This document shows, in pieces, positions 1-7,299 of a stretch of 40,392 bases of DNA. The notes beneath the pieces were generated by a model that made no database searches, had not been told where the DNA came from, and was given only the letters and a program-made list of their open reading frames with translations. Each line of letters begins with the position of its first letter. Positions within the stretch are counted from its first letter, which is position 1. The position numbers and the translations under genes are program-made. This DNA comes from Pseudomonadota bacterium (GTDB lineage Bacteria > Pseudomonadota > Gammaproteobacteria > Steroidobacterales > Steroidobacteraceae): positions 1-40,392 of the forward strand of contig JADJXW010000013.1 in assembly GCA_016720075.1 (NCBI GenBank), given 5' to 3'.

Positions 1-818
1 ATTCATGATGGCCGTGCAATCCGCGTCGCCCGGACCGGACATGCACCCGGAAGCGGTCTTAAGCGCATTCACCGTGATGTCGGTTTCCGCGAGCAAGGCG
101 CCCAGGTCAAGCACCACCTTCGAGCTCTTCGGATCAAACACTTCGAGCCTGTAGGTCGGGCGGTTGGAATTGCCGCACGGCGTGCTGGGAGGCGTCGTGG
201 GTTTGCCCTCGCCGCAGTCCGTGCTGCCCAGGTGGATCGAGAAGCCCGTCGCGTGATTGGGTCCGGCAACGCCACCACTGGTCTCCAGGTCGATCGTCGT
301 GAACTTGTAGCCATATCGCCAGGGCCAGGTGAGCGCGGTCACGTTCAGCGGAGGCGAGGCAAGTGGATCCCGGTGGTTAATTCCCGGGCACGCCGATCTC
401 GGAACACCAGGCCGCGGTATGTTCCCGCCGGCACTTTGCCGTGCACCACGGTATTGGTGGCAGCATTGCCATTGCAGTTGCCAGTGCGGTTCTCGAAGTC
501 GAGCAGCGCGACCTGGTCGCTCTGCCACTGCCCGTCCGGCGTGAGCGTCACGGGCACTTCCCGCCCGTCCGCACCCAGCAGCCGCAGAGCCGAGACATAG
601 ATGCGCAGATCCTGAAAACGCATTCCCGCCCTGGCCTTGCCGATCCCGGTGTAGGCGTGATCGCAACGGGCGGGCTCACCGCCCACCCTGGCGTCGAAGC
701 GAATTTCGACCGGCTGCGACCCAGTCTGCGCCGTCGCCGGCACAGTCCAACCAACAACACAGACAGCACCGATCAGAGATGCTGTCGTTCGCAAGAGATA
801 CCTGCAAAGAGTATTCAT
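1..818 (-). pseudogene. MbnP-like periplasmic copper-associated protein, frameshifted and cut by the left edge
   Basis: The first 157 codons have a signal peptide ending near ATAQ and the segment VEIRFDARVGGEPARCDHAY, which resemble MbnP-family proteins (the metallo-mystery-pair four-Cys family, usually paired with the di-haem protein MbnH). The open frame stops at 345-347. The family pattern resumes in another frame just upstream of that stop (NHRDP, then FSIHLGSTDCG, CGNSNRPTY, LEVFD and a further Cys pair) and stays open to base 1. At least one indel therefore sits at about 365-400. The C terminus and any MbnH partner lie outside the window. The gene follows the TonB receptor by 13 bases and is probably co-transcribed with it. 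Family assignment is from recalled motifs; whether the frameshift is real or a sequencing error is open. Confidence 0.72.
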
Positions 819-831
819 GATTCGACTCCCG

Positions 832-2910
832 CTAGAACTGCGTACGCAGTGTAAGGTAGGCCGAGCGCGGTTGTATCGCCGTCACGTAGGTGCCACCGAA
901 GTACTGGTACGGCTCATAAGCTCCGGATCCGAAGAGGTTCGTCACCGACAACCCTGCCTTGACCGGCCCGATCGGAAAAGTGACTTGCGCATCCACCAGC
1001 GCCGAACTCCCCACGGAGAGCGTATTCGGCAGCGTGAGTTCACGCCGGGAAACCGCGGTCACCCCCGCGCCGATCTCCAGTCCCGCCAGACCGCCGCCGG
1101 AGAATCGATAGCGTGCCGCCAGCCGTCCGGAATGTTTCGGCACGGCACGCAGACGATCGCCCACGGGAATCGCATCGTCTTCCGTGACCTTCGCATCGGT
1201 GTAGGCATAGTTGAACAGCACTGAAACCGCACTGGTCGGTTCGTAGATGAGATCCAGCTCCGTGCCACGCGCCCGCTGCTCTCCCGCCTGGCTGTAGAAG
1301 AAGGTATTGGGAACCGAGGTCAGCACGTTCTGCCGGGTCAGCTGGTACAGCGAAGCGGTGCCCGTGAGGCCGGGAACCAGCCCATGGAACTTCACGCCCC
1401 ATTCCCACGACTGCGAGGTTTCCGGCTTGGGCGTGATGCCGTAGAAGCCGCCAGCGACGACGCCCTGGAATCCCTGGGAATACCCAGCGAACAGCGACAC
1501 GCCGTCGGACAGGCGGTAGGGGGCGCCCACGCGCGGCGTCACCTTGTCATAGGACTCATCGGTGACCGCAAGACCCACGTCGCTGCGCACCTTGAGCTGC
1601 GTCCAGCGCACACCCAGCGTCAGGTCGAGTCGATCGCCCAGCCCGATCTGATCCTGCGCGAATACCGCGACGGTGCTGAGCCGGTCATCCTGCTCGATGA
1701 AGATAGGCGGCGTGGGTCCAAAAGCCGGGGCGGGCAAGGGGTTCGCGTAGTCCACGGTGGCCCATGCGAAATTGGAGTACATGGCGCCGTAGTACTTCGT
1801 GTGGTCGTAGTCGACACCCACCAGCAAGGTCTGGTGGAACTCCGCATCACCCAGCTTCGCCGCCAGCGTGGCAGTGGCGTAGTTCTTCTGGCTGTCGGAG
1901 GGCAGCAGAGTACTGCCGAAGTTGTAGATCGTGCCCGCAATCTGGCCATACGGGAATGTCGTCCATTCCGCGAACTCGCTGGTCGAACGGTTCACGGTCA
2001 CATTGCCCTCGAGCCAGCTAGAGAACGCATGCGTCAGGGTTGCGGACAATCCCTTGTTCGTCACCCATGTGCGCGGCGTGTCGCGCGCACCCGCAAAGAC
2101 ATCGTCGTCGACGAGCCGGGTCGGCTGAATGATTTCATAGGGCAGCCCGGTGTACTCGGTCTGCGCGAGGTGGTTGTAGCGTCCGCGGATCACCAGGCGC
2201 GTGGCGTCCCCCATCTTCAGCAGCAGCGAGGGGAAGAACGCGCGCCGGTCGCTCGTCACATGGTCGATGAAGCTGCCACCGCTTTCGGCCATACCCGAGA
2301 TACGGAATGCCGCGACATCGCCCAACGGCAGATTCACGTCCGCGCTGCCACCCCAGGTGTCGAAGCTTCCGCCCCGCAAGGCCACATTGCCGGCAAACTT
2401 GTCCGTCGGATCGAGTGACACGAGATTGATGATGCCCGAGAGCGGGGCGCCAGATCCGCCGCCATACAGCGTCGCCGTCGGGCCCTTGGCCACCTCGATG
2501 CGTGCAACATTGACAAGCGTCGCCGGGTCGGCCGCACCCTGCGGCAGCTGGTAGGTCGGTACGCCGTCGATCAGATAGTTCACGCCGAAGCCACGCACCA
2601 GCGTCGGCTGCAGCACGGTCTGCGCTTGGCTGGTCGGCGTCACGCCCGACACATTGACCAGCGCACCGGTGAGGTTCTGCAGGTCCTGGTCCTCGATGAG
2701 TTTGCGCGTCAGGGCCTGGATGGACTGGGACTTTCTCGACCGGGGTGGCCACCCGGGTGGCGCTGAGGGGGCCGAATCGCCGTAGCCCATCCGCTCGGCG
2801 GTAACCACCACCTCTTCCAGTGTCCAGCCGGAGTTGGGGGTGCCTTCAGCAGCGGTAACGGTGTGGGCAGAGGCTAGCAGCCCCCCCATCAGCAAGAAAG
2901 AACGCTTCAT
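832..2910 (-). CDS. TonB-dependent siderophore-type outer-membrane receptor
   Basis: A protein of about 692 residues. It has a signal peptide (MKRSFLLMGGLLASAHTVTAAE), a TonB-box-like LEEVVVTAER, a plug domain (QSIQALTRKLIEDQ through GPTATLYGGGSGAPLSGIINLVS) and a beta-barrel ending in Phe (LTLRTQF). I chose the ATG at 2908-2910 because it follows a GGAG and begins a signal peptide; the frame runs open further upstream into the kinase gene but that part is not plausible. About 17 residues between GDSAPS and QSIQ look out of frame: the family-like SATRVATPVEKVP is readable in the next frame, so there are compensating indels at about 2725-2765. It would import a ferric or other metal chelate with TonB energy. 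It is divergent from the RegB-like kinase and shares its upstream palindromes. Confidence 0.9.
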   Translation of the reverse strand: MKRSFLLMGGLLASAHTVTAAEGTPNSGWTLEEVVVTAERMGYGDSAPSAPPGWPPRSRKSQSIQALTRKLIEDQDLQNLTGALVNVSGVTPTSQAQTVLQPTLVRGFGVNYLIDGVPTYQLPQGAADPATLVNVARIEVAKGPTATLYGGGSGAPLSGIINLVSLDPTDKFAGNVALRGGSFDTWGGSADVNLPLGDVAAFRISGMAESGGSFIDHVTSDRRAFFPSLLLKMGDATRLVIRGRYNHLAQTEYTGLPYEIIQPTRLVDDDVFAGARDTPRTWVTNKGLSATLTHAFSSWLEGNVTVNRSTSEFAEWTTFPYGQIAGTIYNFGSTLLPSDSQKNYATATLAAKLGDAEFHQTLLVGVDYDHTKYYGAMYSNFAWATVDYANPLPAPAFGPTPPIFIEQDDRLSTVAVFAQDQIGLGDRLDLTLGVRWTQLKVRSDVGLAVTDESYDKVTPRVGAPYRLSDGVSLFAGYSQGFQGVVAGGFYGITPKPETSQSWEWGVKFHGLVPGLTGTASLYQLTRQNVLTSVPNTFFYSQAGEQRARGTELDLIYEPTSAVSVLFNYAYTDAKVTEDDAIPVGDRLRAVPKHSGRLAARYRFSGGGLAGLEIGAGVTAVSRRELTLPNTLSVGSSALVDAQVTFPIGPVKAGLSVTNLFGSGAYEPYQYFGGTYVTAIQPRSAYLTLRTQF

Positions 2911-3027
2911 CAATGAATCTCCGGAACCTGAACAGGCAAATGGCGTTGAAAAACAGGGATTTTCGACGGTCCGCGCGAGATGCGGCACCGAGGCGGGAAT
3001 CGTAGCCGAGGCACACCCGGCTCCCTC

Positions 3028-3060
3028 TGCGACATTTTGTCCCTGCGACAATCTGTCGCA
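3028..3060. promoter_or_regulatory. Tandem RegA/PrrA-like palindromic operator
   Basis: A perfect inverted repeat TGCGACA-ATC-TGTCGCA (3044-3060) is preceded directly by a degenerate one, TGCGACA-TTT-TGTCCC (3028-3043). They sit between the divergent TonB receptor (start 2910) and the RegB-like kinase (start 3128). The pattern GCGNC-N(x)-GNCGC is what I recall for RegA/PrrA/RegR response regulators, and a RegA homologue is encoded 1.3 kb away. That this site is bound by it is an inference. Confidence 0.6.
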
Positions 3061-3127
3061 CCTCACGCCAGGTCGGGGCGTCTGCAGCCTTGCCTGCGAT
3101 AATGTCGATGTGAAGTCCCAGAGCTCT

Positions 3128-4339
3128 ATGACCGACCTGCTGCGCCAGCTGGCGCTGCTGCGCTGGATCGCCGTGGCGGGCCAGGCCACTACCATCGCGG
3201 TCGTCAGTAAAGTGATGCAGGTACAGCTGCCGCTGCTGCCACTGTGGCTGGGTGTTGCTGGGCTGACCCTGTTCAACGCCTACGCCGCATGGCGTAGCCG
3301 CACTGCGCGCAACATCTCGGCCGCGGAACCCGTTGCGCATATCGTGGTGGACATCGCCGAACTATCCTGGGTGGTCGGCTGGAGCGGTGGCATAGAGAAT
3401 CCCTTCTCTTCGCTGTTCCTGCTGCCGATCGCCCTGTCGACGTTTTCCCTATCGCGCAGGTGGCTGCTTGCGGTGACAGGATGCGCCGGCCTGGGCTTCG
3501 CGCTGTCCGTGCTGCTCGGTAGGCCACTACCGCACATCCACGGCGTGTTCGGTGATTCGTTCAACGTGCACAAGCTCGGCATGCTGGTCAATTTCCTGGT
3601 TTCAGCGGCCATGATGATGTTCTTCTTCGCACGCTTCGCAGCAGCCTGGCGCACGCGCGAGTTAGAGCTGGCCACCCTGCGCGAGCGCTTCGCCCGCAAC
3701 GAAGGCATCGTCGCGCTGGCCACCCACGCAGCCTTGGTGGCCCACGAACTCAACACCCCGCTGGCCACCCTCACCCTGCTCACCGAGGATCTGCGGGAGC
3801 AGACCTCGGATCCCGCCCTGCGCGATGATCTGGCCGTGATCCAGCAACTGGTCGACCGGTGCCGGGATCGCGTCCGCGAACTGGCTTCCCCGGCGCATGC
3901 GTCGCCCGGCCAAGCCCGGGTGGAGCTCGAGTCGGTCGTGGAACAGTGGCAACTCTTCCGACCGACCGTGGAATTGATCCGAACGAACCGCCTGGATGGC
4001 CCGGTTCGCGTCGATGCCGCCGTGGGACATCTGCTGCTGGTGCTGTTGAACAATGCCGCGGACGCCAGCGAACAGGCTGGCATCGCAAAAGTGGAGTTGG
4101 CGCTGGAAGCCGGCGGCGGAAGGCTCGTGGGTAGAATCCGCGACTTTGGCGTGGGGTTCGAGCAAGTCGTACCGACGCTTCCGGGCGAACTGATGCGGAC
4201 CAGCAAGCCCGGCGGCCTTGGCATCGGCCTTGCGCTGTCCCATGCAACGATAGAGAGACTCGGGGGAGAACTGTCGATGGCCAGTGCGGGTGAAGGAGGC
4301 GGTGTGATCGTGTCGTTCAGGCTGCCGAACGGGACATGA
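3128..4339 (+). CDS. RegB/PrrB/ActS-type redox sensor histidine kinase
   Basis: A protein of about 403 residues. The N-terminal half has about five or six membrane segments and includes GGIENPF (residues 87-93), matching the GGxxNPF quinone-binding heptapeptide of RegB. The H-box is HELNTPLATL with the phospho-accepting His206. Cys245, in VDRCRDRVREL 39 residues later, matches the redox-active cysteine of RegB. The ATPase domain has NNAADAS, RDFGVGF and GGLGIGLALSH. The ATG at 3128 puts the first membrane segment near the N terminus; a GTG at 3110 is an alternative. The stop overlaps the regulator start by 4 bases (ATGA). Family function: senses quinone pool/redox state and phosphorylates the adjacent regulator. 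A perfect palindrome 67 bases upstream suggests autoregulation. Confidence 0.9.
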   Translation: MTDLLRQLALLRWIAVAGQATTIAVVSKVMQVQLPLLPLWLGVAGLTLFNAYAAWRSRTARNISAAEPVAHIVVDIAELSWVVGWSGGIENPFSSLFLLPIALSTFSLSRRWLLAVTGCAGLGFALSVLLGRPLPHIHGVFGDSFNVHKLGMLVNFLVSAAMMMFFFARFAAAWRTRELELATLRERFARNEGIVALATHAALVAHELNTPLATLTLLTEDLREQTSDPALRDDLAVIQQLVDRCRDRVRELASPAHASPGQARVELESVVEQWQLFRPTVELIRTNRLDGPVRVDAAVGHLLLVLLNNAADASEQAGIAKVELALEAGGGRLVGRIRDFGVGFEQVVPTLPGELMRTSKPGGLGIGLALSHATIERLGGELSMASAGEGGGVIVSFRLPNGT

Positions 4340-4866
4340 ACGGCCTACTGGTCGACGATGACGAGCTGTTCGCGCAAACATTGCAGCGAGCGCTCGCCCG
4401 CCGCGAGATCGTCACCCAGATAGCCACCTCTGCCGAAGTGGCCCTGCAGATGGCGAAGACCTCCGCCTTTGATTTCGCACTGGTGGATCTGAAGATCGCG
4501 CACGACAGCGGCCTGCAGCTGATTGCGCCGTTGAAGGCAATGCGGCCCGGCATGCGACTCGTGATGATGACCGGCTACGCCAGCGTGGCGACGACCGTCG
4601 AAGCCATCAAGCGCGGCGCCTATGACTACCTCGTGAAGCCGGTGGGCGTGGAAGCCGTGCTGCGCGCGCTGGAGAGTGACCCGGAAGCCGAACCGGAGCC
4701 GGACGCAGGCAGCGGCGACGCGATGCTTCCCCTCAACCGCGTGGAATGGGAACACATCCAACAGGCGCTGCGACAGACCGATGGAAATATCTCCGCGGCG
4801 GCGCGGATGCTGGGCGTGCATCGACGTTCGCTGCAGCGAAAGCTTTCCAAGAGGCCCGGCAACTGA
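4336..4866 (+). CDS. RegA/PrrA/ActR-type response regulator
   Basis: 176 residues, the usual size for RegA. The receiver domain has the acidic pocket VDDDELF, phospho-acceptor Asp51 (ALVDLKIAHDSG), the MTGYAS stretch and the conserved Lys in YLVKPV. After a short Pro/Glu-rich linker there is a Fis-type helix-turn-helix near residues 150-175 (GNISAAARMLGVHRRSLQRKL), very like the RegA C terminus (VHRRSLQR versus MHRRTLQR). It is translationally coupled to the kinase by ATGA and to the downstream TonB gene by a stop/start overlap. It likely binds the GCGACA/TGTCGC palindromes listed in this window; that is an inference from family consensus and position. Confidence 0.93.
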   Translation: MNGLLVDDDELFAQTLQRALARREIVTQIATSAEVALQMAKTSAFDFALVDLKIAHDSGLQLIAPLKAMRPGMRLVMMTGYASVATTVEAIKRGAYDYLVKPVGVEAVLRALESDPEAEPEPDAGSGDAMLPLNRVEWEHIQQALRQTDGNISAAARMLGVHRRSLQRKLSKRPGN

Positions 4867-5483
4867 GGCGGGAGAATCGCCAACGCTCGATCAGCCTCGT
4901 GGTGGCGACCGCATTGCATGGGTTGCTGCTCGTCGCAGCGCTGATGGCGCATTTCGATCTGCCTCGCCCGCAGCCGACGCGCATTCCCGTCCAACTGCTC
5001 AGTGAGCCCGCCACGACACCCACCGAGCGGCCTCCCGCCATGCCGCCCGCCCGGCTCGTCGTGCCCGCGCCGGTGGTGGTTTCCGACACCGCGCCGACGG
5101 TGGATTTCCCCGCTGCCATCGAGGATTCCCCAGCTCCGCCCGCTGCCGTGACTTCGACGGTGCTGGCAGCTCCCACTGCCTCACCACCTTCAGAGAACCT
5201 GATCGCCGACCTGTCCCTTCAGTGCCCGGAGCGGGCAGCGCCCCGCTACCCGCCGCTGGCTCGGCGCCAGCATGAGCAGGGCGAAGTCGTGCTCAGGGTG
5301 GAACTGGATGAGTCCGGCCGGGTTGAAAACGTGGCGGTGCTTCGCAGCAGCGGATCCGGCCGTCTCGACGACGCGGCGCGGACTGCAGTAGCAGCCTGGC
5401 GCTGCCGGCCGGCGCAGCGTCAGGGTCAGCCGGTGCGGGCCGTCGCGCTGCAGAGCCTCGCCTTCGTGCTCGATCGCCACTGA
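4863..5483 (+). CDS. TonB-like energy transducer
   Basis: About 206 residues. There is an N-terminal membrane anchor (ISLVVATALHGLLLVAALMAHF), a long Pro-rich periplasmic linker, and a C-terminal TonB domain (APRYPPLARRQHEQGEVVLRVELDESGRV, ending LQSLAFVLDRH). It transmits proton-motive force to TonB-dependent receptors, three of which lie in the window. The start is uncertain. A CTG at 4863 overlaps the regulator stop and has AAGAGG upstream at good spacing. GTGs at 4899 and 4902 begin inside the anchor. The next in-frame ATG (4746) would overlap the regulator by 120 bases and add an implausible soluble extension. Being the third gene of a RegBA operon is unusual and ties metal uptake to redox control. 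Confidence 0.85.
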   Translation: MRRENRQRSISLVVATALHGLLLVAALMAHFDLPRPQPTRIPVQLLSEPATTPTERPPAMPPARLVVPAPVVVSDTAPTVDFPAAIEDSPAPPAAVTSTVLAAPTASPPSENLIADLSLQCPERAAPRYPPLARRQHEQGEVVLRVELDESGRVENVAVLRSSGSGRLDDAARTAVAAWRCRPAQRQGQPVRAVALQSLAFVLDRH

Positions 5484-5512
5484 ACTCCGTTCGCCGCGAG
5501 CAGTCGGCGCAC

Positions 5513-5529
5513 TGCGACAATCTGTCGCA
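5513..5529. promoter_or_regulatory. RegA/PrrA-like palindromic operator upstream of the ECF sigma gene
   Basis: A perfect TGCGACA-ATC-TGTCGCA, identical in all 17 bases to 3044-3060. It lies 64 bases before the sigma-factor ATG and just after the tonB stop. Identity of arms and spacer, and equal distance to the start codon, argue for a shared regulator. Confidence 0.6.
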
Positions 5530-5593
5530 TAGGCGTGGAAGCTGCCTCCCGGCAAAGTAGGCGGTACATCTCACCTTCCCAGTGCGCTTGAAC

Positions 5594-6199
5594 ATGTCCA
5601 GCGACATCAACGGCTTCGCCGTGCCAAGCGCCCTCCTGGGCATTGCTGAAAAACGGTCCGGCTCTGGTGCCTCAGCGGGATACGCCTCGCGAGAGGAGTC
5701 GCCGGAAATCGGCTCGATATTCGCGCGCCACGCCGACGAACTTGTCCGCTTTCTTCGTTGCCGTCGGGGCGAATCGGACGCACGGGATCTAGTGCAGGAA
5801 GGATTCCTCCGGCTTCTGAAAGGCGGCGCGGGCAACCTGCCCGGCAACGCACGGGCATGGCTGTACAGAACCTGCTCCAACCTCGCCGCCGATGCCCGCG
5901 ACTACCGCCGCGTGCGCGAAGCCGTGCACGCCCCGGCACCGGTCGCGCACATCGAATCGATCGCCGCACCCGCATCCGATCCTGCGGTGCAGGTCGAGGC
6001 AGCGCAGCGGCTGCAGTGCGTATGGCAGGCGCTGCAAGTCCTTCCCGCGCCTGTCCGGCAGGCGTTCCTGCTCAACCGGCTCGAGGGATTGAGCCAGCGG
6101 GAAATTGCGCAACGCCTGGGTCTTTCCGAGAAGACCGTGGAACGCCATGTGCTCAGGGCGCTGGAAGCCTGCCACGCCGCAGCCGACGACCGCCCTTGA
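5594..6199 (+). CDS. ECF sigma factor, FecI-like
   Basis: About 201 residues. Region 2 is seen in IFARHADELVRFLRCRRGESDARDLVQEGFLRLLK, and region 4 in LPAPVRQAFLLNRLEGLSQREIAQRLGLSEKTVERHVLRAL, which forms the DNA-binding helix-turn-helix. The order sigma factor, FecR, STN-containing receptor is the classic transmembrane signalling set: ligand at the outer receptor signals through FecR to release the sigma factor. The ATG at 5594 was chosen; a GTG at 5582 in frame is possible. A perfect TGCGACA-N3-TGTCGCA palindrome lies upstream, so redox control may be layered on FecI-type control. Confidence 0.92.
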   Translation: MSSDINGFAVPSALLGIAEKRSGSGASAGYASREESPEIGSIFARHADELVRFLRCRRGESDARDLVQEGFLRLLKGGAGNLPGNARAWLYRTCSNLAADARDYRRVREAVHAPAPVAHIESIAAPASDPAVQVEAAQRLQCVWQALQVLPAPVRQAFLLNRLEGLSQREIAQRLGLSEKTVERHVLRALEACHAAADDRP

Positions 6200-6221
6200 C
6201 GGCATGAAGTGGTCTTGCCCG

Positions 6222-6231
6222 TCCTATAGGA
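6222..6231. promoter_or_regulatory. Short perfect palindrome before fecR
   Basis: TCCTATAGGA, framed by CC and GG one base further out on each side, lies in the 60-base gap between the sigma-factor gene and fecR. It could be an operator or promoter element, but nothing else supports a role. Confidence 0.2.
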
Positions 6232-6259
6232 TGGGAGTTCAAGCCCGCGTCGTATCGCC

Positions 6260-7216
6260 ATGCCCGACACTGATCCTCAGATTTCCCGTGAAGCCCTGCG
6301 CTGGGTAGCCCGGCGACATTCCGGCGACTGGAGCGCCGAAGATTCAGCCCAGCTCGACAGGTGGGTGAATGCACACGCCGAGCACGCCGAAGCCTGGCGG
6401 CGCGCGCAGCAGGAATGGAACCAATGGGGCGAACTGCGCGCCATCGCCGCCCCGGAAATCGCTGTAGCCCTCGAGCGCCAGCCAGTCAGGCGCTGGCGAG
6501 TCGCCGCCAGCCTCGTTGCGGCGCTGGTCTGCGCCACCGCCGCCTACGTGCTGCATCGCTTTCCTGGCGCGCTGTCGCGTGAATCCTTCCACGTAACGCA
6601 GCTCGGTGGTCACCGGACCCTGGGGCTTCCGGACGGTTCCACGGTCGAACTCAATACTTCCAGCCAGCTCGCCGTCGATTTCGGAATCACCTGCCGCTGC
6701 CTGCGGCTGCTTTCGGGCGAAGCGGTATTTCATGCGGCGCATGGCGACCCTCGACCCTTCAAGGTGCAGGCCGGAGCCACCACCACCCGCGATATCGGCA
6801 CCGAATTCTGGATTCGCGTGCGACCCGAAGAAACGAACATCGCGGTGCTGGAAGGATCCGTCGAGACAAGCAGCCCGGCCTTCAAGGTTCCGCAGCAATT
6901 GCGCGCCGACAACCGCCTGACGCTGGATGCTGGGGGCCATGAGATGACAGCGGGCGATGTCCCGCTTCAGGACCTGATGGCCTGGCGCCGCGGCGAAATC
7001 GTGTTCCGGGATGCGCCGCTCGGGGATGTGCTGGCCGAGTTCGCGCGTTACCACGAACTGCAGTTCCGGTTCGATGCGCGACTGAATGCCTACCACCTCT
7101 CGGGCCGATTCGCCTCGGCAGACCTCGACGGCCTTCTCGGACTCATCGAATCCTCATTCCCGGTGAGGATCGAGCGCGAGCAGGGGAATTCCGTCCTGAC
7201 CTTGCGATCCCGTTGA
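6260..7216 (+). CDS. FecR-family anti-sigma/signal-transfer protein
   Basis: 318 residues, normal for FecR. The N-terminal cytoplasmic part (ISREALRWVARRHSGDWSAEDSAQLDRWV, then HAEAWRRAQQEW) is the DUF4880 sigma-binding region. One membrane segment follows near residues 75-95 (WRVAASLVAALVCATAAYVL). The periplasmic FecR domain has LGLPDGSTVELNTSSQLAVDF and RDIGTEFWIRVRPEETNIAVLEGSV, and the end is DUF4974/STN-like (VFRDAPLGDVLAEFARYH). It passes the receptor signal to the sigma factor encoded just upstream. The gap from the sigma-factor gene is 60 bases, and the receptor follows after an 83-base gap that holds a strong hairpin. Confidence 0.93.
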   Translation: MPDTDPQISREALRWVARRHSGDWSAEDSAQLDRWVNAHAEHAEAWRRAQQEWNQWGELRAIAAPEIAVALERQPVRRWRVAASLVAALVCATAAYVLHRFPGALSRESFHVTQLGGHRTLGLPDGSTVELNTSSQLAVDFGITCRCLRLLSGEAVFHAAHGDPRPFKVQAGATTTRDIGTEFWIRVRPEETNIAVLEGSVETSSPAFKVPQQLRADNRLTLDAGGHEMTAGDVPLQDLMAWRRGEIVFRDAPLGDVLAEFARYHELQFRFDARLNAYHLSGRFASADLDGLLGLIESSFPVRIEREQGNSVLTLRSR

Positions 7217-7233
7217 TCGGGTGATCTCATGCT

Positions 7234-7255
7234 GCCGGTGACGGAAGTCACCGGC
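7234..7255 (+). terminator. Hairpin between fecR and the fecA-type receptor gene
   Basis: GCCGGTGAC-GGAA-GTCACCGGC forms a 9-base perfect stem with a GGAA tetraloop. No T-run follows, so it is not a standard intrinsic terminator. It may attenuate or stabilise mRNA at the junction where receptor expression usually differs from the regulators. Confidence 0.4.
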
Positions 7256-7299
7256 CTCGACCGTCTCAGTCATGAGCATCCATCCCCGTCGAGGACGCC

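Noticed and set aside
2834..3127. Long N-terminal extension of the RegB-like kinase, open to 2834
   Set aside because: It covers the divergent promoter region and the receptor start, and reads nothing like a kinase. The ATG at 3128 puts the first membrane helix where RegB has it.
2911..3276. Upstream extension of the TonB receptor to 3276
   Set aside because: It is antisense to the kinase and lies before a clear signal peptide with its own ribosome site.
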